Shown: positions 1-9,600 of the stretch, piece by piece
Layout of the letters: each line of letters opens with the position of its first letter
Position numbering within the stretch: position 1 is the first letter of the stretch
NCBI RefSeq assembly: GCF_000006445.2
Contig: NC_006049.2
Span: 62,001-126,000, forward strand
Reading direction: 5' to 3'
Source of the DNA: Debaryomyces hansenii CBS767
Lineage: Eukaryota > Ascomycota > Pichiomycetes > Serinales > Debaryomycetaceae
DNA: 64,000 bases
Notes under the pieces: model-generated
What the model was told of the DNA's origin: nothing
Databases searched by the model: none
Seen by the model: only the letters and a program-made list of their open reading frames with translations
Made by a program: the position numbers and the translations under genes

Positions 1-1261
1 CAGCCGCGACTCTTATTATTCTTTTTGCATTCTCCGAATATGAAGCTTCATTGAAAGAACCAAGAGATGACCATGGCTCCCAATTGATACTGACTGGCAA
101 ATCTGTTTCTTCCATAATCAATTCGTTAGTGGCATATGCTTTCATTACACCTTTAGTTGTTGAATCTAATTCCAACTTTGTATCTCTTTTCTTGATCTCG
201 TTCGTCAACACTTCTTGATGGTGTGGTAGACACCAAAAAATACCATTTCCTGACTTAGAATTACCTTTCATTCCATAGACAAACTTATACTGACATTTTT
301 TGCCATCACTTGAAGTGCAAGATCCCTGTAGATGGCAAGAATCAGCATAGATACCACAGCTGTCATCGTAATGTTTTGATTCACCACGACAAATTTGAAT
401 CATAGCATTACTGGAAACTTTATTGGCAACAATATGATTAGGATCCTGCAAGTTGAGCTTTAGGCTGGCATCGCCAGTGACATATAACGACCAAACAACT
501 TGATTAAACAACGTTACTTTATATTTAGAAACATTACCAATCAGGCTTAACTGTTTAAAGTCTTGAACACCAACCTGGGAAGCAATTACAGGCTGAATAT
601 TGTTATAAATAGCAGTAACATATCCCATACCATGAACAAGCGGAACAGTGACATTTTTGTTAGTATCATTATCCAAAACTAGTTTAGACGTAACAGATAA
701 TTTGTTGTGATTTTCCAATCTAACACTCACGTTATTATCTCTAAAGTTAGACCCAGATATAACAAAAGACTTGATCTTGGGTGGGTTGAAATAAAACTGA
801 GCCGGGTTAGAATCTGGATCGGGTCCGAATACTCTTTGCGACGCATCAGTGTGGTTGAAGGCAAAGCCTACATCTTGATCAGGATCCATGGTATACCAAA
901 GAGAATATGGCAACGTCCACACTGGGAATGTTTGGTCCCCCAATGTTAAGTTATTTGAAAAGTTATTAGTCTGGATTGGTTCATCCGATCCTCCACAAAA
1001 ACATCCCTGTGGTGGCTGGGCATGTTGAGTTGTTTTAAAAATTGATGGTGGTTCAGAAGTAGCAATAGGTTTAGCGAATATATCATCATCGGCTGCAAGT
1101 GGCACTTGTACATTGTTATGACTAGGCTGATATGCTCTGTTTTGGCTAGGGTATGATTGCTGAGTTTTACCAGCATTTGCGCCTTTTTCCCTAGCTCTAT
1201 TTTTTTCCTTCAAAGACTGATCAATCTTCGTAATTGCATTTTTCAAGTCTGAAAATCCCAT
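1..1261 (-). CDS. ENG2: Endo-1,3-beta-glucanase, GH81 family, ENG2/ACF2 type (3' end outside window)
   Basis: The minus-strand frame is open from an ATG at 1261-1259 to the window edge, giving about 420 residues, so the C-terminal half is missing. After a polar, Ser/Gln/Asn-rich leader of about 90 residues comes a GH81 N-terminal domain. I read PIQTNNFSNNLTLGDQTFPV, then ASQRVFGPDP and VPLVHGMGYVTAIYNN, all typical of fungal GH81 beta-1,3-glucanases. The start MGFSDLKNAITKID is not a signal peptide. This points to the non-secreted ENG2/ACF2 type, linked to spores or intracellular wall remodelling, rather than secreted ENG1. The catalytic carboxylates of this family lie further downstream and cannot be checked. 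Family call is strong; the choice of ENG2 over ENG1 rests on the missing signal peptide. Confidence 0.85.
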   Translation of the reverse strand, partial: MGFSDLKNAITKIDQSLKEKNRAREKGANAGKTQQSYPSQNRAYQPSHNNVQVPLAADDDIFAKPIATSEPPSIFKTTQHAQPPQGCFCGGSDEPIQTNNFSNNLTLGDQTFPVWTLPYSLWYTMDPDQDVGFAFNHTDASQRVFGPDPDSNPAQFYFNPPKIKSFVISGSNFRDNNVSVRLENHNKLSVTSKLVLDNDTNKNVTVPLVHGMGYVTAIYNNIQPVIASQVGVQDFKQLSLIGNVSKYKVTLFNQVVWSLYVTGDASLKLNLQDPNHIVANKVSSNAMIQICRGESKHYDDSCGIYADSCHLQGSCTSSDGKKCQYKFVYGMKGNSKSGNGIFWCLPHHQEVLTNEIKKRDTKLELDSTTKGVMKAYATNELIMEETDLPVSINWEPWSSLGSFNEASYSENAKRIIRVAA

Positions 1262-1870
1262 TTTTATTTAAATAAATATCAATTGGTTAGAAAGAAAATA
1301 ATATATTCAAAGATTTTAGCTTTACGTGTAAAGTTTGAATTTTATTTGATTCGACTTTATATACCGGTCGGACTTCTTGCCGCTTAATTCAAGATCTTGA
1401 ATTTGTTTGATTATAAGCCAATAGAAATGCTGTTCGTAGCTGTTTTCAATACTGAAATTATTGACCTTAACTAAGACGAATATGTGTCAGTAATATTCCT
1501 CCTGCACTGGAAAGAAGTGAAGTCTCTGCAACTAGAAGGATTTTAACTGGATCTTTTGTTGTCCGATATTTAATCATGTCGAAACTATTAAAGTAGCTAA
1601 TAATAATGTTACCTTACATCTAGAAACATTTCAAAGAGAAAGACGAGTTCTCTTAAGTTACAATTCAAAGTGGCATTATCGAGACGCGTTACCTAATTTG
1701 AAAGTTAAGTCCATACGCTAATAATTCATTAAACCTTATCTCTTTTTTTCGACCCCATACTTTAATAAGAATTAGCGGCACTTCCGAATTAGGCAGTTCC
1801 ATTATTACATATATATATGTTGAATATTAGCAGATAAATGATTGTTACGAAAATATAGAGGCTAGACAAG
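1262..1870. other. Divergent intergenic region between ENG2 and ureohydrolase genes
   Basis: No coding frame is supported. The region must hold both promoters, since the flanking genes point away from each other. It contains an 18-bp perfect palindrome (1386-1403), an ACGCGT box (1684-1689, the MCB core) and a TATATATATAT run near 1807-1818, about 55 bp before the downstream ATG. Confidence 0.6.
1386..1403. promoter_or_regulatory. 18-bp perfect palindrome in the ENG2 promoter
   Basis: AATTCAAGATCTTGAATT reads identically on both strands. It starts 125 bp upstream of the ENG2 ATG. A palindrome of this length in a short promoter suggests a dimeric factor site or a cruciform, but no known yeast factor with this site is recognised, so the role is inferred. 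Confidence 0.35.
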
Positions 1871-3187
1871 ATGAAAGTATTAAATATTCTGACTATATTA
1901 TTTATTGCAACGACCACTACTGCCAATCAACTTCATTCAGATCCATTTAGTGACAATGTAGTTTACTTCGATACACATCTGGCAGAGAGAGAGCCCAATT
2001 TGAAGGACATGTGGGATGACTTATGGCCATTTCAAGGAATAAATACGTTTGCTCATTTAGAACATAATAAGTGCCTACTTGATCCTGACCAAGAATACGA
2101 TATTGGAATTATTGGTGTACCTTTCGATACAGCTACTTCATATAGACCTGGGGCAAGATTTGGCCCAAGAGCAATTAGGTCAGCTTCTCAAAGACAAACA
2201 TCACTTAGAGGATATAACCAAAGAGCAGACTTTAACCCTTATACATCATGGGCAAAAGTCATCGATTGCGGAGATATGCCTGTTACGCCAATGGATAATT
2301 CATTAGCTTTTAAACAAATGAATAAAGGGTTCGAAGAGTTAATAGCACGCCGTAATTCTAAAAACTCTACAGTAACTCCACCAAGATATATTGCCTTAGG
2401 GGGTGATCATTCTGTCTTATTGCCACATTTACGTGCACTCCATGAAGTTTATGGAAAAATCAATATACTTCACTTTGATGCTCATTTAGATACCTGGGGT
2501 CCAGATAAATATCCATCGTTCTGGCATTCCAAACAAGCTGAGCTTAATCATGGTTCAATGTTATGGAAAGCCAATAAGGAGTGTCTTACAAGTGAACATA
2601 ATGTTCATGCTGGTGTGAGAACCAAGTTATCGGGAATCGAAGACTATGTCGATGACGACAGCCAAAATTTTACTAGGATCACGGCAGACGATATATGGAT
2701 AAAAGGTGTACAATATGTCGTTGATAAGATTTTGGAAACCATTCCACCAGACACTCCTACATATTTATCGGTAGACATAGATGTTTTGGATCCAGCATTT
2801 GGAAGTGGAACTGGAACCCAAGAGCCAGGTGGGTGGTTACCAAGAGAATTAATACATGTTTTGAGATCTATTGAAAACTTAACTATAGTCGGTGCTGATA
2901 TAGTTGAAGTTTCACCTGCATTTGATACTGCTGAAATTACTGCAACTAATGGAGCACAGGTTGTATTCGAAATTTTGACAAGCATGGTTAAAAAAGGAAG
3001 TGTCGGCCATTTGGTGAAAAATAATAACCCAAAAGAGTTATTGGAAGTTAAGTCCAAAAATGATGGTAAGTCAACTCAATACCTTGACAAGCAGGAGATT
3101 AATAGATTGATTGAAAATAAGTTGCAAGAGTTTGAAAATATAAAATTCAATTTATTAAGTGAAATTGAACAGTTACGGTCAACATGA
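1871..3187 (+). CDS. Secreted agmatinase-type ureohydrolase
   Basis: A 438-residue protein of the arginase/agmatinase (ureohydrolase) superfamily, which hydrolyses guanidino compounds to urea plus an amine with two Mn ions. All metal motifs are present: GGDHS (H180), DAHLD (D203, H205, D207) and SVDIDVLDPAFGSGTGTQEP (D302, D304, E318). The GTGTQEPGG sequence is closer to agmatinase/guanidinobutyrase than to arginase. The first ~19 residues (MKVLNILTILFIATTTTANQ) form a clear signal peptide, so the enzyme should enter the secretory pathway, unlike cytosolic arginase Car1. There are N-glycosylation sequons (for example NST, NFT, NLT). A C-terminal extension of about 65 polar residues follows the catalytic domain. 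Substrate is not determined by sequence; agmatine or 4-guanidinobutyrate are candidates. Confidence 0.88.
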   Translation: MKVLNILTILFIATTTTANQLHSDPFSDNVVYFDTHLAEREPNLKDMWDDLWPFQGINTFAHLEHNKCLLDPDQEYDIGIIGVPFDTATSYRPGARFGPRAIRSASQRQTSLRGYNQRADFNPYTSWAKVIDCGDMPVTPMDNSLAFKQMNKGFEELIARRNSKNSTVTPPRYIALGGDHSVLLPHLRALHEVYGKINILHFDAHLDTWGPDKYPSFWHSKQAELNHGSMLWKANKECLTSEHNVHAGVRTKLSGIEDYVDDDSQNFTRITADDIWIKGVQYVVDKILETIPPDTPTYLSVDIDVLDPAFGSGTGTQEPGGWLPRELIHVLRSIENLTIVGADIVEVSPAFDTAEITATNGAQVVFEILTSMVKKGSVGHLVKNNNPKELLEVKSKNDGKSTQYLDKQEINRLIENKLQEFENIKFNLLSEIEQLRST

Positions 3188-3452
3188 TGTCTTTCTACGT
3201 GAATTATGAGTATGAAGGTATTTGGAAAAATGTATATCAAATTAGTAGTTTGTATAATAAAGACACAAAATTAAACGAAACTAAATAAAACGAAACTAAT
3301 GGGAATTAAGTACTGCAGAACATTAAAGGTATTAAGTTGCAAGTTTCTTCTTAGAATCTATGGAAAAATGAAGTGGCGTACCCAGCCACAGAAACGAAGC
3401 AAGGTATAAATGCTCTGATACCGGAATCATAAAGTAGAACAATATCAATTGC

Positions 3453-4124
3453 TTAAACAACCAATAACATACCAGCAACAACAGCACCGGCAATACCGAA
3501 GTTCATTCCATTCATAATAGCACCATTCTCTATAGAGCTAACACCTCCAGTAGAGTTGGAAGAACCTGAACCTGTACCGTTTACTGCAGTACCATTACCA
3601 GCAGTGCCGTTGGTTGCTGCCTTGTTGTAAAAAGCGTTCTTGGCTTCACCAGATGGGTTCACCCAAACGGTGGTAGTAACTGGATCTTTGGTCTTGTCGA
3701 ATCTACCATCCTTATGAGTACCAGAGCTACTTGGAGAAGTGGCTGGCTTGGTCTTGTCGAATCTACCATCCTTATGAGTACCAGAGCTACTAGGAGAAGT
3801 AGCTGGCTTGGTCTTGTCGAATCTACCATCCTTATGAGTACCAGAGCTACTTGGAGAAGTGGCTGGCTTGGTCTTGTCGAATCTACCATCCTTATGAGTA
3901 CCAGAGCTACTAGGAGAAGTAGCTGGCTTGGTCTTGTCGAATCTACCATCCTTATGAGTACCAGAGCTACTTGGAGAAGTAGCTGGCTTGGTCTTGTCGA
4001 ATCTACCATCCTTATGAGTATTTTTACCAGTGGCAGTAACAGTGACAGTAGAAGCTTCATCTTTGGCAGCAGACGCAACGGCCGCGATGGATGTCAATCC
4101 AATTACAATACTAGATAATTTCAT
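3453..4124 (-). CDS. Small GPI-anchored protein with six HKDGRFDKTK repeats
   Basis: A 223-residue protein. Residues 1-20 are a signal peptide (MKLSSIVIGLTSIAAVASAA). The core has six copies of THKDGRFDKTK separated by five identical PATSPSSSG linkers. After a short unique part comes an N-glycosylation-rich region (several NGT/NST sequons). The C-terminus is a GPI-addition signal (small residues followed by a hydrophobic end, NFGIAGAVVAGMLLVV). This is the layout of a yeast cell-wall or plasma-membrane GPI protein. No known family is recognised for the decapeptide. There is no Lys-Arg dibasic site, so processing into peptides by Kex2 is not expected. The gene lies downstream of SRP1 on the same strand. 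Confidence 0.8.
   Translation of the reverse strand: MKLSSIVIGLTSIAAVASAAKDEASTVTVTATGKNTHKDGRFDKTKPATSPSSSGTHKDGRFDKTKPATSPSSSGTHKDGRFDKTKPATSPSSSGTHKDGRFDKTKPATSPSSSGTHKDGRFDKTKPATSPSSSGTHKDGRFDKTKDPVTTTVWVNPSGEAKNAFYNKAATNGTAGNGTAVNGTGSGSSNSTGGVSSIENGAIMNGMNFGIAGAVVAGMLLVV
3690..4020. repeat. 60-nt in-frame tandem repeat (about 5.5 copies)
   Basis: Five full 60-nt units occupy 3721-4020, with a partial unit before them. Units differ at only two synonymous positions (ttgg/tagg and ggct/agct), ordered A-B-A-B-C. This implies a 120-nt higher-order duplication. Because 60 is a multiple of three, several frames stay open across the array; these other frames are not genes. Confidence 0.95.
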
Positions 4125-4558
4125 TTTAATATCCTATAATGTGTTTGTATGAAGAAAAAAAGTGAAAAAAGCGGATTAATTTTATATTTAATAACAAAAA
4201 TACTCAGAATTTCCTTTTCCAAAATCTTCGCACCGATACTGTGTACATTTTGCCGGTACATCCTTTTGCTACAATAAGCGCTCACCAGCACTGTACGCTC
4301 GCTTGGAATTTTTCAATTAGGTTGACATAAGATTTTGTACAAATACAATTGGACAGTTCCAAAGTTACATATTCATGATTAAGGAATATAAATTTCACAT
4401 CCCCATTTGTTAATGCAACATTTCTTACATACATTTAAAAAGCACCAACAAAATAGTTAAAAGCTTATTGGTGAGAAAAAAAACTTTTGTGTCGTATGTT
4501 TATATAATCTTTTGACATTCCCCAAACGATTGATTGTCTTCACTAATTGGGTTAAACT

Positions 4559-4588
4559 GGTCGGTCGGTTAGGCCGGTTAGGTCGGTG
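4559..4588. repeat. GGTCGGT / GGTTAGG short direct repeats
   Basis: About 30 bp composed of repeated GGTCGGT, GGCCGGT and GGTTAGG words, giving several CGG triplets in a row. It lies about 435 bp upstream of the GPI-protein ATG. It could be a cluster of zinc-cluster half-sites or simple slippage; function is unknown. Confidence 0.5.
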
Positions 4589-4739
4589 ATTTTTATTAGC
4601 CGGAAATGAGGTAATTTAGTTATTTATGATGTAGGGATGTTCATGTGGTACTGGCCTTAGTTATCAGAGATTAATTTATTAGAGATGCAGAAATATATAC
4701 GCCTAGATACGCTATACTAGAGATGAGAATTATAAAATC

Positions 4740-4816
4740 ATAAGTTATAATTTATAAATTATAAGTTGTAAGTTATAGGTTATAAGGTTATAAGATTATA
4801 AGGTTATAAGATTATA
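4740..4816. repeat. Degenerate TATAAGRT octamer array
   Basis: Imperfect tandem octamers, best seen at 4771-4816 (ggttataa and gattataa alternating). Immediately 3' of SRP1, so they may form part of its 3' UTR or terminator (the reverse strand is rich in TTATAA words, like yeast efficiency elements). Confidence 0.6.
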
Positions 4817-4882
4817 GAGAAGATCGCATCGTTATAAATGAGAAAAATAACAATACAGTAGATTTAAGAATAGATTGAGTGA

Positions 4883-6520
4883 TTAAAACTGGAAGTTTTG
4901 TTGTTGTTGATTTGGATCAACTCCGAAACCAAACGCGTCACCGTAAGCTTGAGGAGCAACTCCTTCGTCGTCAATTTGATCGTCCTCTTCAGAAAAGTAT
5001 TTTTCGATGATAGAGTAGGCCTTCTCATAGATTTTTTCATTTTCGTTCGCTTGACATTCAAAGATCTTTTCCATACCACCAGCTTCCTCGATGTATAAGG
5101 CATTTTCGTTAACAGATGCACTTCTGGATTCCTTATCCATCTCACCCATCTTCAAAATATTTTCTAAGGAGTCTAAAGTAACTTCGATGATCTTGGTGTC
5201 AGCAACCGCCAATAAGTCACATAATGGTTTAATACATCCTTGGCTTACCAAGTAACGGATCTGATCTGGTCTAGTTAATCCACCAGAAGAAGCATTCGAT
5301 ATCGCCCAACAGGCTTCTTTCTTGGTCTTGTAATCACCATTTATCAACAACCTGATAATTTGAGGAATTAAATTGGCATCTATGACAGATTGGATCTGAT
5401 CAGTATTACCAGCAGTGATATTAGAAATCGTCCAACATGCTTCCTTTCTAATAGTTTCCTTTGGAGAGTTTAATAACGGAGCCAATGCTGGCAATACTCC
5501 TGCATTTATAACTATTTGAGTTTGAACATCATTACCAGTTACTATATTACCAATTGCTCTTAAAGCAGGAGTTTGAACTAAAGTTGATTCATGGCCTAAT
5601 AATTCGACTAATCTATGTGGAATTCTGGCATCAACAACTGCCTGGATTGCTTCAGTTGTGCCGTCAGATAAGTATGAAACAGCCCAACAGGCATCAACCA
5701 ATGTTTCAGTATCCACAGAATATATCAATTTTGCCAAGGTTGGGATTGCTTGCTGGACAACTGACCAGTCTGGCTGAGGGTTCTTACCTCTACACAAATT
5801 TGACAAAGTCCAAGTAGCTGTTCTAATCAAGGACATTTTGGTACTGTTGAATAAGGATAAAACTGGAGCCATCGCATCACACGCTAAGACAAAATCTCTA
5901 TAGTCAGCCAGGTCCCCTGCAACATTACCCAAGGCCCATATCGCTTGCTCTTTAACTTCCAACGATTGAGAATATAACAATTGAACAAATAATGGTACCG
6001 CACCAGATTCAACAACAACCCTCGTCTGGTCAGAATTACCGGAAGCAATGTTGGTCAACGCCCATGCCGCTTCCAATTGTAACATATCCGGGTGGCTATC
6101 TCTCATAAACTCCACCAATGTTGGAATAACCCCACATCGAATAACTAAATTGATAGGTGGATTGTGCTCACGAGATAATATTTGACGAAACTTCACCGTA
6201 GCCCCTAACTGGTTATCAAAGTCTGACGCCTGGATCATTTCCATCATCTTTGGCAATTCTTGCTGTAACTTGTTGTAAAACTGATTTTCATCGCTATTGG
6301 AGTTGGCATTGAATTCATCTTCGTCTTCTGAATCGTTTCCTGCCGCCTCACTGTTGAAATTTCTTCTTTTAGATAAGACTTCTTCTCTTTTTTGTTTTCT
6401 CAAATCGACTTGATGCGTCTCTCTTCTTCTTCTTAATTCATCGCTCTGGAAACGTCCCTTGTTCTTAAAATTAGTACGACGATATTCAGGAATAAATTTA
6501 TTGGTGGTATCCGAGTCCAT
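4883..6520 (-). CDS. SRP1: Importin subunit alpha (karyopherin alpha)
   Basis: A 545-residue importin alpha, close to the usual length. Residues ~15-60 hold the basic importin-beta-binding domain ([20 protein letters not shown]). Residues ~85-500 are armadillo repeats with the expected Trp/Asn ladder (repeated AxWALx[39 protein letters not shown]), which bind classical nuclear localisation signals. The C-terminus is acidic, then ends with [11 protein letters not shown]. It carries NLS cargo through the nuclear pore with importin beta. ATG at 6520 fits the family N-terminus (MDSDT...[16 protein letters not shown]). Divergent from the gene at 6762 with a 241-bp shared promoter. Confidence 0.97.
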   Translation of the reverse strand: MDSDTTNKFIPEYRRTNFKNKGRFQSDELRRRRETHQVDLRKQKREEVLSKRRNFNSEAAGNDSEDEDEFNANSNSDENQFYNKLQQELPKMMEMIQASDFDNQLGATVKFRQILSREHNPPINLVIRCGVIPTLVEFMRDSHPDMLQLEAAWALTNIASGNSDQTRVVVESGAVPLFVQLLYSQSLEVKEQAIWALGNVAGDLADYRDFVLACDAMAPVLSLFNSTKMSLIRTATWTLSNLCRGKNPQPDWSVVQQAIPTLAKLIYSVDTETLVDACWAVSYLSDGTTEAIQAVVDARIPHRLVELLGHESTLVQTPALRAIGNIVTGNDVQTQIVINAGVLPALAPLLNSPKETIRKEACWTISNITAGNTDQIQSVIDANLIPQIIRLLINGDYKTKKEACWAISNASSGGLTRPDQIRYLVSQGCIKPLCDLLAVADTKIIEVTLDSLENILKMGEMDKESRSASVNENALYIEEAGGMEKIFECQANENEKIYEKAYSIIEKYFSEEDDQIDDEGVAPQAYGDAFGFGVDPNQQQQNFQF

Positions 6521-6761
6521 TATGGTTTGATTGATTTATCAATGGCGATACAAGCTTTAATATACAATCTTACTGTTACCGCTTTAAAATTTTTATGGAT
6601 GGCGTTGTTTTCTTGAAGAAATGATATTGGGCTTTGTGTAACCTTTCGCTGGAATCCTAATTACATAATCCAAAGATATAAAAAATTCCCAATAGTATAA
6701 CTCAGATGGCCCTAACCTTCTCATATAACCACGATACAGACGCTTATAGACATTGTATTCT

Positions 6762-7562
6762 ATGCTTAAATTCGGTATCTCAAATAGGACAGTGAGGCCT
6801 ATAACGTTGATGCGTTATTTACACGCGGGTAGCGTACACAACAAGAGCCACAACACTAGTTACAGACTGAGCGATTCCACCGTCAACAGTGATGAAATCA
6901 TGTCAGAAAACGACCCATGGTCACCAACGTTGTTCAACGACATTGTGCATATACGTAAACCGAACTCGTTCAGAAATACACCGCTACCATCGAATTATAG
7001 GTTGTCGTACCTGGCATTGTATGAGGCACCGGGAGCCAAGTACGTAGCCATGTTGAAGCGACTCTCGCTAAGCTTTGCTGTGTTGGGATGCTATGGGGCC
7101 AAGCTCTTTTACGAATCGGTCCAGTTTGACGATATTTATGCCATTGCAACGTTGATTTCTTGTACTGCACCCGCATATTTTGTGCAAATCAAGACACGGG
7201 ACTATGTGACAAGAATATTCAGGTTATACGACAAGGAAAAGCCTCAGACGCTTGAAAACTTGTTGGCAGATGAAAAATTAGTCATGGAAAAGTTGAATAT
7301 GACGGGGGGAAAGACGTACAACGAGCTTTTGACTATCACAGATAACAAGTCGTTGAAACTTGTACACCCCCCACGGTTCCCATTGTTGAGTCCGTATGCA
7401 TCGTGGGAGGAAGTGGAAAAAGAATCTGACGTGAAGAGGAAATACTATGTCGTTGATGATATTGGTGGGTTGAAAATGGACAGGCTTTGGGGCATTGTCG
7501 AGCATAATAGTAAGGTTGATAATGGAAGGTATATTGAGCCAGAAGTGTCTGCTGATAAATAA
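6762..7562 (+). CDS. Putative mitochondrial membrane protein, unidentified
   Basis: A 266-residue protein from the first ATG; the longer open frame starts at a TTG and is not used. The N-terminus (MLKFGISNRTVRPITLMRYLHAG) is basic, Ser/Thr-rich and free of acidic residues, as in a mitochondrial presequence. Residues ~90-150 contain two hydrophobic segments (SLSFAVLGCYGAKLFYES and DIYAIATLISCTAPAYFV), followed by a soluble C-terminal region of about 100 residues. A pair of close membrane helices after a presequence resembles TMEM70/TMEM186-type mitochondrial assembly proteins, but I cannot confirm that relation. GC content is visibly higher than in neighbouring genes. Confidence 0.75.
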   Translation: MLKFGISNRTVRPITLMRYLHAGSVHNKSHNTSYRLSDSTVNSDEIMSENDPWSPTLFNDIVHIRKPNSFRNTPLPSNYRLSYLALYEAPGAKYVAMLKRLSLSFAVLGCYGAKLFYESVQFDDIYAIATLISCTAPAYFVQIKTRDYVTRIFRLYDKEKPQTLENLLADEKLVMEKLNMTGGKTYNELLTITDNKSLKLVHPPRFPLLSPYASWEEVEKESDVKRKYYVVDDIGGLKMDRLWGIVEHNSKVDNGRYIEPEVSADK

Positions 7563-7896
7563 TTTTCTATAGAAAAACCCCTCAGAAGCGTTTGATTGCT
7601 CGAGGCACTCATGTATATATATAATCGTTACGAATAACACCAGAATCTTCGTAGTAGAAGTCTTCAACGGCTTTTTGCAATCTCCAGATTTATTGATTCG
7701 TAGATCACACGACCTTGATAAAAGTCGCCTAACTTTATTCCACGCCCCTTTCATAGAGTAAATATTGATCTAATCATTAAGCGATCGTGGTTCCATGCAT
7801 AATTGAAGCTGTGAAATAGTTATAAGGTTCAAAGAGATCGGTAAATATTGATCGATTTCGTAAGGTTAGATTTGGAGTTTTTTTAGGGTTTTAATA
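7563..7896. other. Intergenic region, no recognised feature
   Basis: 334 bp between two plus-strand genes. The minus-strand open frame that enters this region is mostly the reverse of the upstream gene and has no coding character. Nothing else is seen beyond a short TATATATATA run at 7613-7622. Confidence 0.5.
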
Positions 7897-9417
7897 ATGG
7901 TTAATTTTTTTGGGCCTCCGAAGACGCAGAGTTACTATAATCCACATTCGCAGATACGGTCACATCCCGTTTTACGACACGGTAAGGATAAAGAACAAGA
8001 AAAAGACGAAGAGCATGAAAAGAGCAATGGAAATACAGAATCAGATTCGAAGGAAGGAAAAGAGCACGAATCGCCAAGTGTACATACGAAGAAAGGACAT
8101 GGGCATAAAAAAGGGAAGGATGAGCCAGAAACAGAAACAGAAGTCAATACTAGACTAAATGCGTTACTCTATCATACAAGCAATGAGACAGTGGATCTAT
8201 ACAAACTGGAGAATAATTCTTCTGATCTATTGGGAAGATTGTATTACGATGACTACGATTCAGACGCATTGAGTTCCCCAGATCCTTCGAGTCCGTTGGT
8301 CTCACCAAGTGGAAGCAACACGCATATATCAGACTACTTCAATTCTAGGCTAGGTCATAATTCAGCGACTTCACCAAGTATTGGGTCTGCGCTAGCATCT
8401 CCGTCGCCTTCACCGAGCATCGGGGCAACGCTTATGGGTTCACAATCGTCGTCAGCATTGGGATCATTAGCGACCCCTGGATCTAGGGTTAGACCAGAGA
8501 TGAAACGAATTAAGTCATTTGAAAGAGGAATCTCCTTCGATACTTCTACGGATAATCATAGAAAATCGTTAACCTTTAAGGTTAAACATCCACACTTTAG
8601 GTTTAGAAGAAATAACAAGACATTTTTGGCGGGGTTTAACAACGGTTTAGAATCTTTAAAGGCAATTGAGTGGTTATTTGATGAGATGATTGTTCATGGC
8701 GATACGGTAATCATTTTGCAAGTTCTTGATGAGAAGCAACATGAATCCATTGATAAGCGACAAGCAAATAAGGCGCTTAACAAAATTGAACTTTTAAATA
8801 CGCATTTTAAGAAAGTATCGTTAGTATTTGAGGTAGTTATCGGTAAACCACAGAAGCTACTTAAAAAGGCCATCGATGAGTACAGTCCGGCGATGATGAT
8901 TATAGGCACTCGACATTATGGAGATAAGGCTAATTCTGGCCACTCCAAACTTTTCTCTTCCAAGTCTTCCATGTCTAAACACTTTTTAGAATGTGCATTA
9001 GTACCGGTAATTATAGTTAAGCCAACCTACAATTACGTCGAATTGCTTCAGCAACCTATAGAGTCCGAACTGTACTTTCAAGATTGGCTTAGTGAGATTG
9101 ATATAAGCGGGACCTATACGAAAGACAAGCACAAACGTAAAACGAAATTAAACTTCGTCAGTTCGTTAAGTCCGTCATCCTCCCGATCTAGTTCTTATAC
9201 TGATATGTCTTCATTAGCTCAAGCTGAGAGAGGAAGAACCACGACATCCACAAAGGAAAACCAGCCTTTTAAAAAGGATGTAGAAGACAGAGGAAGACAG
9301 CTGACTCCTTCTGACAAGGAAGAGTTACCCAAGTTCCTATTGAGCGAATCAAGATCCAGATCTAGATCCAGATCCAAATCAAGAGACTTCTCGAGGATAT
9401 TCGGACGTCATCATTAA
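7897..9417 (+). CDS. Universal stress protein (UspA) domain protein
   Basis: A 506-residue protein with one Usp domain at about residues 228-385. It starts with an FLAGFNNGLESLKAIEWLFD segment and ends with MMIIGTRHYG ... FLECALVPVIIVKP, the Rossmann-like Usp fold with its terminal VPVIIVKP strand. A long polar, charged and Ser-rich N-terminal region precedes it (KDKEQEKDEEHEK, several SPSPS stretches likely to be phosphorylated). The C-terminus is Ser/Arg repetitive (SRSRSRSRSKSRDF). Fungal proteins of this build are known but poorly characterised. Whether the domain binds ATP is uncertain: the G-2x-G-9x-G(S/T) loop is not clean here. No signal peptide or membrane segment. Confidence 0.82.
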   Translation: MVNFFGPPKTQSYYNPHSQIRSHPVLRHGKDKEQEKDEEHEKSNGNTESDSKEGKEHESPSVHTKKGHGHKKGKDEPETETEVNTRLNALLYHTSNETVDLYKLENNSSDLLGRLYYDDYDSDALSSPDPSSPLVSPSGSNTHISDYFNSRLGHNSATSPSIGSALASPSPSPSIGATLMGSQSSSALGSLATPGSRVRPEMKRIKSFERGISFDTSTDNHRKSLTFKVKHPHFRFRRNNKTFLAGFNNGLESLKAIEWLFDEMIVHGDTVIILQVLDEKQHESIDKRQANKALNKIELLNTHFKKVSLVFEVVIGKPQKLLKKAIDEYSPAMMIIGTRHYGDKANSGHSKLFSSKSSMSKHFLECALVPVIIVKPTYNYVELLQQPIESELYFQDWLSEIDISGTYTKDKHKRKTKLNFVSSLSPSSSRSSSYTDMSSLAQAERGRTTTSTKENQPFKKDVEDRGRQLTPSDKEELPKFLLSESRSRSRSRSKSRDFSRIFGRHH

Positions 9418-9600
9418 ATATATGTTACATCTATAGTAATAAACGGTATAATCATAGATCGGGTATGCGCGGTTCCGTAATGAAATCTCATAAATAGACC
9501 ACATTTTCATCAAATCTCATGCATTTTGCAATTTTGATCCTTTGAAATTAATTCTTTATTTTATTGAGCCTTCTGGGATACAGATTTCAAATTCCATAAT

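Larger units (their letters stand above)
4125..4882. other. Intergenic region with low-complexity repeats
   Basis: This region lies 3' of SRP1 and 5' of the GPI-protein gene. No gene is seen. It holds two short repeat tracts. One is a CGG-rich tract at 4559-4588 made of GGTCGGT/GGTTAGG words. The other is an AT-rich octamer array (GRTTATAA-like) at 4740-4816, close to the SRP1 stop codon. Confidence 0.6.

Noticed and set aside
3659..4118. Overlapping open frames on both strands across the 60-nt repeat array
   Set aside because: They are open only because the repeat length is a multiple of three. They lack a signal peptide and GPI signal, while the minus-strand 3453-4124 frame has both.
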